A stretch of 64,000 nucleotides of DNA, taken from the NCBI GenBank assembly GCA_019456165.1, contig VRUJ01000003.1, forward strand, positions 107,079-171,078, in the 5' to 3' direction. Positions 17,909-27,472 of the stretch are shown here, piece after piece. The notes under the pieces are model-generated. The model was not told the origin of the DNA and ran no database searches. It saw nothing but the letters and a program-made list of their open reading frames with translations. The position numbers and the translations under genes were made by a program. Position 1 is the stretch's first letter, and each line of letters begins with the position of its first letter. The stretch is from Chloroflexota bacterium (GTDB taxonomy: Bacteria; Chloroflexota; Anaerolineae; Anaerolineales; UBA11579).

Positions 17909-18937
17909 ATGCCAAAAGTTACGCAGACTAGTTCAAGAAAATCAGACCACATCCAAATTAACCTAGAGGAAAATGTGGAATCTGGGATCACAACTGGATT
18001 GGAACAATATTATTTTAACCATGAGGCACTTCCAGAGATTGATCTAGAATCAATTGACCTTTCCCTTGAAGTATTTTTCCGTAAATTAATAGCTCCATTG
18101 ATAATCTCGTCGATGACTGGAGGTACTCCGGAAGCCCATAAGATCAATCACACTTTAGCCGCGGCAGCTCAAGAAACAGGTATCGCCTTGGGTTTGGGCT
18201 CCCAAAGGGCCGCAGTTGAGGATAATACTTTAGAGTTTACTTTCCAAGTACGCCAAGAAGCTCCAGATATTCTATTATTCGCCAATCTCGGAGCAGTCCA
18301 ATTGAATTATGGATATAGTGCAGATCACTGCCAACGAGCAGTCGATATGGTGGAAGCAGATGCGCTCATTCTTCATCTAAACCCCCTTCAAGAAGCACTT
18401 CAACCAGAAGGTGATACTCGTTTTAGCGGTTTATTGAAAAAGATTTCTGTAGTTTGCGAGACTCTAACGGTTCCTGTGATAGCCAAAGAGGTTGGTTGGG
18501 GATTCTCCAAGCGCGCCGCTCTACAGCTTACCGATGCAGGTATCTCAGCGATTGATATCGCAGGTGCAGGTGGAACATCTTGGTCCCAAGTAGAAATGTA
18601 CCGGGCAAATGATAAGAATCAAGCCGCGATTGCAAAGTCTTTCCTGGGTTGGGGTATACCAACCGCTGAATCAATCGTCAATGTTCGGGAATCTTCTCCA
18701 GATATGATGATATTTGCTTCCGGGGGATTAAGGAACGGTCTTGATGTAGCAAAATGCATCGCCCTCGGGGCAACGCTTGGAGGCATGGCGGGGCCCTTTC
18801 TTAAAGCAGCCGTGGATTCGGTAGAAACAACCATCCAAACTATTTATAATATTTCCAAAGAAATTCAAATTTGTATGTTTGCAAGTGGAATCCCAAATTT
18901 GCAACAGCTACAACAAACCCCACTAATAAAAAAGTAA
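17909..18937 (+). CDS. fni: Type 2 isopentenyl-diphosphate delta-isomerase
   Basis: A 342-residue FMN-dependent TIM-barrel enzyme. Motifs include ISSMTGGTPEAHKINHTLA, GIALGLGSQRAA, KEVGWGFSKRAA and AGAGGTSWSQVEMYR, followed by FASGGLRNGLDVAK. It converts IPP to DMAPP using reduced FMN, NADPH and Mg. Type 2 IDI is common in bacteria that use the mevalonate route. It precedes the polyprenyl synthase gene by ~70 bases, forming a small isoprenoid operon. Length is normal. Confidence 0.93.
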   Translation: MPKVTQTSSRKSDHIQINLEENVESGITTGLEQYYFNHEALPEIDLESIDLSLEVFFRKLIAPLIISSMTGGTPEAHKINHTLAAAAQETGIALGLGSQRAAVEDNTLEFTFQVRQEAPDILLFANLGAVQLNYGYSADHCQRAVDMVEADALILHLNPLQEALQPEGDTRFSGLLKKISVVCETLTVPVIAKEVGWGFSKRAALQLTDAGISAIDIAGAGGTSWSQVEMYRANDKNQAAIAKSFLGWGIPTAESIVNVRESSPDMMIFASGGLRNGLDVAKCIALGATLGGMAGPFLKAAVDSVETTIQTIYNISKEIQICMFASGIPNLQQLQQTPLIKK

Positions 18938-19005
18938 TTCTGTGGTATTAATTAGTTAATATAAATATATTGAACATATCTATTAATTCAACGAGAGCAG
19001 ATTTA

Positions 19006-20019
19006 ATGCAATTACAGCGCTATACCGATGAAATGCTGCCATACATCGAGGAGGAGTTAAAATTGTGTGTTGGAAATGCTAACGATGTTGGGCTAGAAGA
19101 ACTCCATCAAATGTTAGCTTACCACCTTGGATGGGAAGGTAAAAAGCCCGGTGCAAAAGCGAGGGGAAAACGGATTCGCCCAATGCTCGTACTGCTTTCT
19201 AATGTTGCCTCGGGAGGAGACTGGAAGCTGGCTTTACCCGCGGCAGCTGCAGTCGAGCTGGTACATAATTTTTCTCTTATTCATGATGATATTCAGGATA
19301 ACAGCCCTTTAAGGCGTGGACGGTCAACCCTTTGGAAAAAATGGGGGATTCCACAAGCCATCAATGCTGGCGATTCTATGTTCGCGCTGGCACATCTTGC
19401 GCTTCACCCTTTGCATAATTTTGTTACACCAGAAACTGAAATTAAGATAGCGAGGGTTTTAAGGATTGCATGCCTTACTCTTACCCAGGGACAATATTTA
19501 GATTTGGCATATGAATCAAAGGGAAACCTCACGACCGATTCATATTGGCCCATGGTAAGGGGAAAGACAGCATCGCTAATCGCGGCCTGTTCAGAACTTG
19601 GGGCTCTTATTGCTGGAGTAAACGACAAAATTGTTTCAGCCTACCGTGAATTTGGAGAATATTTAGGTTTTGCCTTCCAGATATACGACGATTTGTTAGG
19701 TATTTGGGGAAACGCTTCTCTTACAGGTAAATCAGCTGAAAGCGATTTGTTAACAGGAAAAAAATCCCTACCTGTTTTATATGCATTAGAACAAAATGGG
19801 GAATTCGCCACAAGGTGGAGCCAAAAATATATCACTGCTGCGGACGTCCCATCACTGGCTGCCCTTTTGGAAGCCGAAGGCGCTCGAGACTACGCACAAG
19901 TTACAGCTCGAAGACTTACTGAACAAGCGTTGGAAAAATTAGTAAATGCAGATCCTCAGGAAGAAGGATTGACGGCCATTATTTCCTTGGTAAAAATGTT
20001 GAGCGAGAGGGATAGATAA
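19006..20019 (+). CDS. Polyprenyl diphosphate synthase (short-chain, GGPP-synthase-like)
   Basis: A 337-residue all-helical prenyltransferase. The first aspartate-rich motif is in SLIHDDIQDNSPLRRGRSTLW (DDxxD) and the second in FQIYDDLLGIWG (DDxxG). GKRIRPML near the N-terminus and TGKSAESDLLTGKKSLPVLYA near the C-terminus fit the family. It condenses IPP with DMAPP, GPP or FPP. The chain length is unclear, though FPP/GGPP is likely. I chose ATG 19006 with GAGAG upstream over TTG 18970, which has no Shine-Dalgarno. It lies downstream of fni. Confidence 0.88.
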   Translation: MQLQRYTDEMLPYIEEELKLCVGNANDVGLEELHQMLAYHLGWEGKKPGAKARGKRIRPMLVLLSNVASGGDWKLALPAAAAVELVHNFSLIHDDIQDNSPLRRGRSTLWKKWGIPQAINAGDSMFALAHLALHPLHNFVTPETEIKIARVLRIACLTLTQGQYLDLAYESKGNLTTDSYWPMVRGKTASLIAACSELGALIAGVNDKIVSAYREFGEYLGFAFQIYDDLLGIWGNASLTGKSAESDLLTGKKSLPVLYALEQNGEFATRWSQKYITAADVPSLAALLEAEGARDYAQVTARRLTEQALEKLVNADPQEEGLTAIISLVKMLSERDR

Positions 20020-20156
20020 TCTATTTTTTCATTTGCCTTATCATTCCCAATTATTGAACTGTATATTTGATTGTTAACCAGATTAATTCACCTTATTTCT
20101 TCACAATTTACCCTCATTGAATGATTCTTAAATATAATATTTCTTTTCCTGAAGGC

Positions 20157-20165
20157 TGGTATAAT
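20157..20165 (+). promoter_or_regulatory. Extended -10 element placing transcription start almost at the ATG
   Basis: TGGTATAAT at 20157-20165 lies only 11 bases before the ATG at 20177, so the transcript would have a leader of about four bases. No Shine-Dalgarno is visible, consistent with a leaderless message for the zinc-ribbon/LysM gene. Confidence 0.5.
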
Positions 20166-20176
20166 CTCCGCTGCTT

Positions 20177-21322
20177 ATGACTACTGAAAATTCTTCTACG
20201 AAACTATGTCCGACATGCGGTACTCGTATCAGCGAGGGTGCTGCACGCTGCTTGGTTTGCGGGACTGAATTATCTCCCCAAAAAGGACAAACTAAACCTC
20301 AGAAAGTGATACACGGCAGCCGCATGCCAGCAATAACCCTTAGTTTACCGATCGTTTTATTTTTATTGGCCATTTGCACGATATCCGGAGGGGCATTATC
20401 CTATTATGGTTTACAGCAATCGGGCAACATAGCTACCCCTGAGCTGGAGGCAACCGAGACGCTGACCCCAACTCCCTCACCCACCAACACTCCAATGACT
20501 CCGACTCTTACACTAACCCCGCAGCCATCTTTTACACCCCTGGCATACACAGTTCAATTAGGTGATACCTGCACTCCGATTGGTAACCTCTTCAACATAT
20601 CTGTTCAAAGCATAATCATTACAAATAACCTGGATGCTAACTGCACATTATTTGTCGGACAAACCTTGGTAATCCCCCACCCAACCCCAACGCTAACACC
20701 CCTGGCTACAGCAACTTTTACCGGATTAGAACTTACTGTCACCGCCTGCCCCCAAGAACTTTATATTGTTACTGAGAATGATACTCTGAGTATGATTGCG
20801 ACAGTTTATGGAATTCCAATGCAAGCGATTATGGAATGGAATGGCCTTACTACCGACACGGTTTTTCTGGATCAAAGGCTGATCATCCCGTTATGTGAAA
20901 GAGTGTATATTCCTGGTTCAGGCACTGTTACGCCATCTCCAGCACCTCCATATTCTGCGCCGCAATTGCTCTTGCCATTAGACGGCGAAGCTTTTACGTT
21001 AGCAGAGGACACCGTCGTTTTGCAATGGTCTTCCGTTGGAACCCTTCGAGAAAACGAGTCCTATCAAGTAACCATCGTGGACCTGACTGATGGTGGAAAC
21101 ACTTCACTTGTATTAGAAGTCACCGATACAAGAGCGATTGTACCAACCTCTCTGCGGCCAACCGGAAGCAGTCCCCACGCATTCCGTTGGTCAGTTATTC
21201 CAGTGGCCCAGATTGGTATAGATGAAGATGGCAATCCAATCTATACTCCTGGCGGACCGCCAAGCATTACACGTATCTTCATTTGGTCTGGCGGCGCGCC
21301 TGAGGGGACTCCTTTGCCATAA
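20177..21322 (+). CDS. Membrane-anchored zinc-ribbon protein with two extracytoplasmic LysM domains
   Basis: A 381-residue protein. Residues 11-28 hold a zinc ribbon (C11, C14, C25, C28: CPTC and CLVC). One membrane helix (~48-70) is followed by a Thr/Pro-rich linker. Then come two LysM domains: YTVQLGDTCTPIGNLF...LVIP (~125-165) and YIVTENDTLSMIATVYGIP...LIIPL (~192-235). The C-terminal ~120 residues resemble an Ig/fibronectin-like beta domain (LQWSSVG, FRWSVIP). LysM modules bind N-acetylglucosamine-containing polymers, so the protein links a cytoplasmic zinc ribbon to the cell wall. No enzyme domain is seen. The promoter position suggests a leaderless transcript. Confidence 0.75.
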   Translation: MTTENSSTKLCPTCGTRISEGAARCLVCGTELSPQKGQTKPQKVIHGSRMPAITLSLPIVLFLLAICTISGGALSYYGLQQSGNIATPELEATETLTPTPSPTNTPMTPTLTLTPQPSFTPLAYTVQLGDTCTPIGNLFNISVQSIIITNNLDANCTLFVGQTLVIPHPTPTLTPLATATFTGLELTVTACPQELYIVTENDTLSMIATVYGIPMQAIMEWNGLTTDTVFLDQRLIIPLCERVYIPGSGTVTPSPAPPYSAPQLLLPLDGEAFTLAEDTVVLQWSSVGTLRENESYQVTIVDLTDGGNTSLVLEVTDTRAIVPTSLRPTGSSPHAFRWSVIPVAQIGIDEDGNPIYTPGGPPSITRIFIWSGGAPEGTPLP

Positions 21323-21344
21323 ATTAAAACACGCAATTAATGCA

Positions 21345-21380
21345 AAAACAGGCTCTTGATAAAATTCAAGAGCCTGTTTT
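21345..21380. terminator. Bidirectional intrinsic terminator
   Basis: A 15-bp perfect stem pairs bases 21345-21359 with 21366-21380 around a 6-base loop. The stem is flanked by A's on the left and T's on the right, so it can terminate both the LysM gene (+) and gltA (-), which converge here. Confidence 0.9.
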
Positions 21381-21408
21381 AATTTGTTTGCAGGATGAAT
21401 TGATGCAA

Positions 21409-22701
21409 TTAGCGTTTGTTCATCGGTACAAAATCGCGTTCACCTTCACCCAAATAAACCTGGCGAGGTCGGGCGATCTTTTGCTCATCGTCAGTCAGCA
21501 TTTCTTGCCACTGAGCCAACCAACCTACTGTTCGAGGTAAAGCAAACATAACTGGGAACATAGAAATCGGCAAGCCCATAGCCTGGTAGATGATCCCAGA
21601 ATAAAAGTCGACATTGGGGTAAAGTTTCCTTGAAACAAAGTATTCGTCTTCTAATGCAATTCCCTCTAATTCTATTGCAATATCTAACATTGGGTTGCGT
21701 CCGGTGACTTTAAATACATCATCTGCGACACCTTTGATGATCTTGGCTCGAGGATCGTAATTCTTGTATACCCGGTGGCCGAAACCCATAAGACGCTGTT
21801 CTCCATTTTTGACACTCTCGATAAAATCTGGAATGTTATCTTTGCTCCCGATTTTACTCAGCATAGATAAGACTCTTTCGTTTGCTCCCCCATGCAGCGG
21901 ACCATAGAGTGCAGCGGCAGCCCCTGCCATGGCAGAATATGGATCTACCTGACTTGAACCGATTCCACGCATTGCTGCTGTTCCACAATTTTGTTCGTGA
22001 TCCATATGCAAGATGAATAATACATCCAGGGCTTTTTCCAACGCCGGATGTGGTTTATATTTCATTTCGGTCATTTTATACATCATATTCAAAAAATTAC
22101 CGGCGTAGCTCAAGTCATTATCCGGGTAAGCATATGGCAAACCCACACTGTGGCGATATGAAAAAGCTGCAATGGTTGGAACCTTAGCGATAAGCCTTTG
22201 AATTTGAAGCAATCTTTTTTCTGGATTATCAATCTTCTTTGCACCTGGGTAAAATGTTGAAAGGGCTGCCACAGTTGAAATGAACATACCCATGGGATGT
22301 GCATCGTATCTGAATGCATGCATCAAGGATTTCAAACTTTCATGCAGGATCGTATGATGCATAATATCGTAGACCCATTGATCCAATTCTTTTTCATTTG
22401 GTAACTCGCCGAATAACACCAAATAAGCAGTCTCTAACGTATTGCTATTTTGAGCGAGTTGATCTATCGGGTATCCACGGTAACGCAGGATCCCCTTTTC
22501 CCCATCCACTAATGTGATCGTACTTTTTGTGTTAGCGGTATTCTTGTAAGCTGGATCATAACTCATCATACCAAAATCATCTTCATTCACTTTGATCTGG
22601 CGTAGATCCATAGCACGAATAGTATCTTCCCAGATAGGAATTTCATATTCTTTTCCAGTGCGGTTATCAATAATGGTTAAAGTTTCGTTATTTTTGGCCA
22701 T
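21409..22701 (-). CDS. gltA: Citrate synthase
   Basis: A 430-residue citrate synthase. Active-site segments are present: HGGANERVLSML, the catalytic His in MGFGHRVYKNYDPRA, and the catalytic Asp in VDFYSGIIYQAMG. YRGYPIDQLA lies near the N-terminus and HMDHEQNCGTAAMRGIGSSQ in the middle. It condenses acetyl-CoA and oxaloacetate. I chose ATG 22701, which has AAGGA seven bases upstream, rather than the TTG at 22707. mdh lies just upstream on the same strand, 41 bases away, so the two successive TCA enzymes are probably co-transcribed. A strong terminator follows at 21345-21380. Confidence 0.95.
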   Translation of the reverse strand: MAKNNETLTIIDNRTGKEYEIPIWEDTIRAMDLRQIKVNEDDFGMMSYDPAYKNTANTKSTITLVDGEKGILRYRGYPIDQLAQNSNTLETAYLVLFGELPNEKELDQWVYDIMHHTILHESLKSLMHAFRYDAHPMGMFISTVAALSTFYPGAKKIDNPEKRLLQIQRLIAKVPTIAAFSYRHSVGLPYAYPDNDLSYAGNFLNMMYKMTEMKYKPHPALEKALDVLFILHMDHEQNCGTAAMRGIGSSQVDPYSAMAGAAAALYGPLHGGANERVLSMLSKIGSKDNIPDFIESVKNGEQRLMGFGHRVYKNYDPRAKIIKGVADDVFKVTGRNPMLDIAIELEGIALEDEYFVSRKLYPNVDFYSGIIYQAMGLPISMFPVMFALPRTVGWLAQWQEMLTDDEQKIARPRQVYLGEGERDFVPMNKR

Positions 22702-22742
22702 TGGCAAATCCTTTTTCTAATTTAGTAATAGTTTTCAATTTC

Positions 22743-23669
22743 CTAAATTTTTGCCTGCTCAACCACTTCGGTTACATGCGAAGCTGATTTATTAAGGCTT
22801 TCCATTTCTTCTTCATTTAGATCATATTCGATAACTTTTTCAAGTCCATCCCTGCCAAGCTGAGCTGGAACGCCGAAGAAGAAATCCGTGTGTCCATATT
22901 CTCCTTGAAGGTAAACTGAGACAGGGACAATTAAGTGTTTGTTTTTCAAGATTGCTTCCACCATCTGTGCAATAGCTGCAGCAGGCGCATAATAGGCGCT
23001 TCCCTTTTTTAGGAGCGCCACAATCTCTCCGCCCCCTTTCCGAGTTCGCTCAACAATGGCTTCGAGCCTTTCGGCTGAAAGCATCTTGTTAAGAGGTACT
23101 CCAGCAACATTTGAGTGGCGAGTAAGTGGAACCATACTGTCCCCATGACCACCCAAAACGTAGCAATTAATGTTCTCCACACTGACTTCCAATTCCATAG
23201 CCACAAAGGCTCGCATGCGCGCAGAATCAAGAATCCCGGCTTGTCCGATGATACGTTCTCTGGGCAAATTGCCCGCTTTCATTGCCACCATACACATTAC
23301 GTCTAGGGGATTGGTCAAAATGATGTAAATTGCATCAGGAGAAAGCCTAAGTGTTTGCTCAGTCGCCTCCTTAACAATCGCCGAATTCGTGGACAAAAGA
23401 TCGTCTCGACTCATCCCAGGTTTCCTGGGTAGTCCAGCTGTAATTACGATAATGTCAGAACCTTTGGTTTCTTCATAGTCATTGCTGCCAACAATTGAGA
23501 CATCTTTTCCGATTACGGGCATCGCCTCCTGCAAATCAAGCGCCTTTCCTTGTGGCATACCTTCAACTATATCAACCAAAACAACATCAGCTATCTCCTG
23601 CTGCGCAATCCAATGCGCGGATGTTGATCCGGTCATTCCCGCCCCGATGATAGAAACTTTATTGGGCAT
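22743..23669 (-). CDS. mdh: Malate dehydrogenase (LDH-like type)
   Basis: A 308-residue NAD-dependent dehydrogenase. The Rossmann motif is IGAGMTGSTSAHW. The substrate arginines lie in LPRKPGMSRDDLL; Arg at the substrate-specificity position fits malate rather than lactate. The catalytic His is in GGHGDSMVPLTRHS. It oxidises malate to oxaloacetate for the citrate synthase encoded next. ATG 23669 is preceded by a perfect AAGGAGG at a 5-base spacing; the longer reading to 23714 is unsupported. It probably heads an mdh-gltA operon. Confidence 0.95.
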   Translation of the reverse strand: MPNKVSIIGAGMTGSTSAHWIAQQEIADVVLVDIVEGMPQGKALDLQEAMPVIGKDVSIVGSNDYEETKGSDIIVITAGLPRKPGMSRDDLLSTNSAIVKEATEQTLRLSPDAIYIILTNPLDVMCMVAMKAGNLPRERIIGQAGILDSARMRAFVAMELEVSVENINCYVLGGHGDSMVPLTRHSNVAGVPLNKMLSAERLEAIVERTRKGGGEIVALLKKGSAYYAPAAAIAQMVEAILKNKHLIVPVSVYLQGEYGHTDFFFGVPAQLGRDGLEKVIEYDLNEEEMESLNKSASHVTEVVEQAKI

Positions 23670-23888
23670 GATTGCCTCCTTGTTATATAGATTTGAATTT
23701 TTGTTAATCTCCAAAATATATTATAGCTGGGTTTTTTAATAAACCTTAACAAATATACTAATTAATTTCTAGAAAATCAATTTCACTACAAGGATACCAA
23801 CAAATCAAGTTGTTAGATAGAGCATGGTATCCCATAATTTCATGGACAAATGTCCCCTCTGAATAAATAAAATAATATCCTATAAAAA

Positions 23889-23919
23889 ATGCTCCCCAAA
23901 AGATCTTTCTGGGGAGCAT
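23889..23919 (-). terminator. Intrinsic terminator of trxB
   Basis: ATGCTCCCCA (23889-23898) pairs with TGGGGAGCAT (23910-23919), a perfect 10-bp stem with a loop that is itself palindromic (AAAGATCTTT). On the minus strand it is followed by a run of T's, and it lies 21 bases beyond the trxB stop. Confidence 0.9.
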
Positions 23920-23939
23920 AATCAATCTCTTATTGTCTC

Positions 23940-24902
23940 TTATCCCTTTTCCTGAAGATAGCGAATCGCCTGAATTGCGGCGCTGGCCCCCATCCCTGCT
24001 GAGGTAATAACTTGCCGAAAGTTCGGATCAGCAATCTCGCCAGCAGCATAAACTCCGGAAACATTGGTTTCCATAAATTTATTGACTACCAGGTAGCCAG
24101 CTTCATCCATTTCAAGTTGGTCTACAAACATCTGAGAGTTCGGTGTGTGTCCAATGAAGATAAAAACCCCATCAGTTTCATATTGGCTTTCCTCGCCTGA
24201 TTTCTTGTTCTTCAGTTTTACGTTTGATACGGTTTCATCCCCCTCAATTGAATCTATAATAGTATCCCAAATAAAATTCATTTTCGTATTATCTAAGGCC
24301 CGTTTTTGCAAAATCGGACTTGCGCGCAGCTCGTCTCGCCTGTGGACTACTGTAACCTTATCCGCATACCTGGTGAGGAAAATACCTTCTTCCAAAGCGC
24401 TGTCACCCCCGCCAACGACCACAACTTCCTTGCCCTTGAAGAAAAACCCATCACAAGTACCACAATACGATACACCGCGTCCTGTAAAATCTTCTTCACC
24501 TGGTACGCCCAAGTATCTGGGAGTCGCCCCAGTTGTAATTATCACCACATCTGCGGTATAGGTGCCATTATACGTTTTAATCCGGTAGGGTCTTACTGAA
24601 AAGTCTACCTCCGTAGCTGTATCATAAACAACCCTAGCCCCAAAGCGCTCAGCCTGGGTTTTGAACAATTCACCTAATTCTGGGCCCGGTAATCCTTCAG
24701 GAAAACCAGGATAGTTCTCTATAACATGGGTGATTGCCACTTGTCCCCCAACTGTCATACCAGTTAAAATAACCGGCTCAAGTTCCGCGCGTGCCGCGTA
24801 CAGGCCGGCAGCTAACCCAGCTGGTCCTGCGCCGATGATAAGCATGTTGGTGTGTACTTCAGCCCCCGAACCGTTATTCGATTTATTAACATTTAATTCC
24901 AT
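23940..24902 (-). CDS. trxB: Thioredoxin reductase
   Basis: A 320-residue flavoprotein disulfide reductase. FAD-binding motif is LIIGAGPAGLAAGLYAARAE (~21-40). The redox-active pair C147/C150 lies in SYCGTCDGFFF. The NADPH motif is VVVGGGDSALEEGIFL, and the C-terminal FAD motif is VYAAGEIADPNFRQVITSAG. It reduces thioredoxin with NADPH. The motif is CGTC rather than the more common CATC. The first ~18 residues are a variable extension. It is monocistronic, ending at a strong terminator. A second, glutaredoxin-fused TrxR is encoded at 43971. Confidence 0.93.
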   Translation of the reverse strand: MELNVNKSNNGSGAEVHTNMLIIGAGPAGLAAGLYAARAELEPVILTGMTVGGQVAITHVIENYPGFPEGLPGPELGELFKTQAERFGARVVYDTATEVDFSVRPYRIKTYNGTYTADVVIITTGATPRYLGVPGEEDFTGRGVSYCGTCDGFFFKGKEVVVVGGGDSALEEGIFLTRYADKVTVVHRRDELRASPILQKRALDNTKMNFIWDTIIDSIEGDETVSNVKLKNKKSGEESQYETDGVFIFIGHTPNSQMFVDQLEMDEAGYLVVNKFMETNVSGVYAAGEIADPNFRQVITSAGMGASAAIQAIRYLQEKG

Positions 24903-25191
24903 AAAATTTCCTCAACAATTATTCTTTGAAAGAATTCCAGCATTGATCTGTCCTTTCTGTACTTTTTGACGCAAGCTGCTGGTAGGATTTTACCTTAAAT
25001 CGAGCAATATAATAACCTTTCTCTAGTTAATCCACCTAATACAATTTTCCGAACTAATAAAGTAAGATATGCTAAAATGTCATTTCGGTTAATACAATTA
25101 TAAATAAACCATCTTGGTAGATGGAGCAAATCAGGTAATAAAACATGAAGGCAGCGACAAATGATACAAGAAATATGCCCGGTGGATAACT
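24903..25191. other. Intergenic region between divergent trxB and EamA transporter genes
   Basis: About 290 bases without a credible gene. It must hold divergent promoters; an AT-rich -10-like TAAAAT lies near 25074 on the plus strand. No riboswitch or repeat was recognised. Confidence 0.5.
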
Positions 25192-26103
25192 TTGCTACGT
25201 ACTGAAAAAGTCGCTTATGCTAAAGCCGTCTTCTCAGTTATTGCTTGGGGTGGGTCTTTTATCGCCACCAAGATTGCCCTTCAAAATGTTTCACCAACAA
25301 CAGTTGTTTGGCTGAGGTTCGCGATTGGTGTAGCTATCCTTGGGATTGTCACTTTTCTACGGGGATTATTAACTTTTCCAAAACCAGAAGAAATCGGTTA
25401 TTTTTCCCTTCTCGGTGCAATAGGCATTACATTCCATCAATGGTTGCAATCAACCGGCTTGGTTACCTCCGAAGCGACAACAACTGCGTGGATTGTTGCA
25501 AGCACCCCAATTTTTATAGCTTTACTTGGCTGGTTGGTTTTGGGGGAAAAACTGACAAGTAGAATATTTTTCGGGATAGGTTTAGCCAGCATAGGAGTGT
25601 TGCTGGTAGTTTCCAAAGGTGATCTTGCCTCGATTACAAAGGGGCAAATTGGAACATCAGGAGACATGTTAATTCTTCTTAGCGCCCCAAATTGGGCAAT
25701 ATTCTCCGTGCTTTCCCGCCGTGGTCTTCAAAAGCATCCCGCTACCCAAATGATGTTTTATGTTATGACTATGGGCTGGTTATTTACCAGCGTACAATTC
25801 TCCTACCAGTCTGGTTTCGTAGAGATCTTTCAACTCTCAGTCAAAGGATGGCTAGCGATAAGTTTTCTGGGTATCTTCTCCACTGGAATGGCATATATAT
25901 TTTGGTATGATGCACTGCAAATTCTCAAGGCAACACAAGTTGGAGCATTTCTTTATCTCGAACCCCTCGTGACCATTATCGCGGCTAGCCTCCTACTCAA
26001 TGAGAAAGTTTTTACCGGCACTATCCTGGGCGGAGGTATTATCTTATATGGAGTTTGGTTGGTCAACCGGCCTAAAAAATCGGCTAAGCAAGTAAGGATA
26101 TGA
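25192..26103 (+). CDS. EamA/DMT-family transporter
   Basis: A 303-residue membrane protein with ten predicted helices in two EamA repeats. VIAWGGSFIATKIALQNVSP opens repeat one, and LGEKLTSRIFFGIGLASIGVLL and LNEKVFTGTILGGGIILYG close repeats one and two. The family exports amino acids, nucleotides or other small metabolites; the substrate cannot be told. The start is TTG 25192, since upstream ATG codons are out of frame or run into stops. A GGTGG lies at 25181-25185. It stands alone between trxB and the ygfZ-like gene. Confidence 0.88.
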   Translation: MLRTEKVAYAKAVFSVIAWGGSFIATKIALQNVSPTTVVWLRFAIGVAILGIVTFLRGLLTFPKPEEIGYFSLLGAIGITFHQWLQSTGLVTSEATTTAWIVASTPIFIALLGWLVLGEKLTSRIFFGIGLASIGVLLVVSKGDLASITKGQIGTSGDMLILLSAPNWAIFSVLSRRGLQKHPATQMMFYVMTMGWLFTSVQFSYQSGFVEIFQLSVKGWLAISFLGIFSTGMAYIFWYDALQILKATQVGAFLYLEPLVTIIAASLLLNEKVFTGTILGGGIILYGVWLVNRPKKSAKQVRI

Positions 26104-26250
26104 AAGAATTAGCTCCTTGTTTGTTATTATTAATTTGCTTAAGTATGAAGAAGAACCCACTTTTAATAATTTAAGGACAGATAATTTATACCTATACTCT
26201 TTAACACGGTATAATATACAAAATTAATAATATGTTCTCACAACTGATTT

Positions 26251-27228
26251 ATGGCTATTTCAGCGCCCACATTGCTTACTGATTATCAAGCTGCTATTAA
26301 TCAAGCAGTTTTCTTCTTCGTGAAGGACGCAGCATTCCTGCGCATCTCTGGTGATGATCGCAAGGATTTCTTGCAGCGCCAGACGACCAATGACATAAAT
26401 CTTTTGTCGCCTTCCAGAAGCATTATCACTGTGCTTACCTCACCTTCAGCTCGAATACTTGATGTGATCCAACTCATTGATAAGGAGAATCACATCGGTA
26501 TAATTCCACTGCCTGGTAGAGGCAATACCACATTCGATTTTCTAAAAAGTAAAATATTTTTTATGGACAAGGTGGTAATTGAACAAGCTTCGCATGAATT
26601 CTCCCAATTCATTTTTGACGGCCCAAAATCAATTGAAATCTTGCAAGAGATTGGAATCCCTTCGCCACCTTCAAAAGACGAAATTATTAACTTGAAGGTT
26701 GACAAGATGTCAATCACGATTATTGGTCGAGTTGGTCTAACCTCAGATTCGGGATTTCAATTATTAATACCGGTCGAGCAAAAACATCTACTGGTTAAAA
26801 TGTTAGAGAGTTTTGATGCAGTGGAACTTTCCGAAGAAAGTTTCGAAATCCTGCGCATCGAAGCGGGGCTGCCGACGGTCGGTCACGAACTAACTGAGCA
26901 ATACACACCATTGGAAACAAATCTCGAGCATGCTATCTCTACTACTAAAGGATGTTATACCGGACAAGAAGTAATTGCACGCCAAATCAATTATGACAAA
27001 ATCACAAAACAATTAGTTAGAGTAAAGCTAAATGGTAATGTTTATTCTGGCGCGACAGTTCTTGTAAACAGCAAAAAGGTAGGAGAAATCACATCCTTCG
27101 TCAATTCTCCTCGTTTTGGTTTGATCGGCTTGGCAATCATAAAGCGTCCATTCTTCAAAGATGGCACCCAAATTATCGTTGAAAATAATGAAAATCAAGT
27201 AGCAGGATGTGTTGTCGCGATTTTCTAA
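26251..27228 (+). CDS. YgfZ/GcvT-like folate-binding protein
   Basis: A 325-residue protein of the aminomethyltransferase fold. The signature KGCYTGQEVIARQ, with the conserved Cys, is diagnostic of the YgfZ branch rather than glycine-cleavage T protein. FLQRQTTNDINLL lies near the N-terminus. YgfZ proteins bind tetrahydrofolate and assist assembly or repair of some Fe-S enzymes. A -10-like TATAAT lies at 26210-26215. No glycine cleavage genes are nearby, which supports the YgfZ reading. Confidence 0.85.
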   Translation: MAISAPTLLTDYQAAINQAVFFFVKDAAFLRISGDDRKDFLQRQTTNDINLLSPSRSIITVLTSPSARILDVIQLIDKENHIGIIPLPGRGNTTFDFLKSKIFFMDKVVIEQASHEFSQFIFDGPKSIEILQEIGIPSPPSKDEIINLKVDKMSITIIGRVGLTSDSGFQLLIPVEQKHLLVKMLESFDAVELSEESFEILRIEAGLPTVGHELTEQYTPLETNLEHAISTTKGCYTGQEVIARQINYDKITKQLVRVKLNGNVYSGATVLVNSKKVGEITSFVNSPRFGLIGLAIIKRPFFKDGTQIIVENNENQVAGCVVAIF

Positions 27229-27353
27229 GAGTATTTATAACTTCTAATTACAATTATTGACGTAAAATAATCAAAAATGCGGGATTTAATCATAATTATT
27301 GATATATGTTTCAATAATTCTTATATTTGTTTCATTATTCCTCAAGCTTCTTC

Positions 27354-27381
27354 TTGACATATTTGAATATTTCAGTATAAT
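27354..27381 (+). promoter_or_regulatory. Consensus sigma70 promoter of the DUF2089/DUF4097 operon
   Basis: TTGACA at 27354-27359 and TATAAT at 27376-27381 are both perfect consensus hexamers, separated by 16 bases. It is the strongest promoter sequence noticed in the window. Transcription would start near 27388, before the small ORF at 27473 and the operon at 27662. Confidence 0.8.
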
Positions 27382-27472
27382 AATGGCAGTTTAGTGAAGT
27401 CATTATTAATATTTCGTATTACGAGCTTAAATAACGTCAAAAACCGAATTTTCTGGGCATGAATCAAAAAAT

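Noticed and set aside
24145..24561. Open frame on the plus strand opposite trxB
   Set aside because: It lies wholly in the antisense of a well-matched thioredoxin reductase gene and encodes a low-complexity sequence.
24903..25191. A riboswitch ahead of the EamA transporter
   Set aside because: I looked for conserved aptamer cores and saw none I could align with confidence; only AT-rich promoter-like sequence is present.
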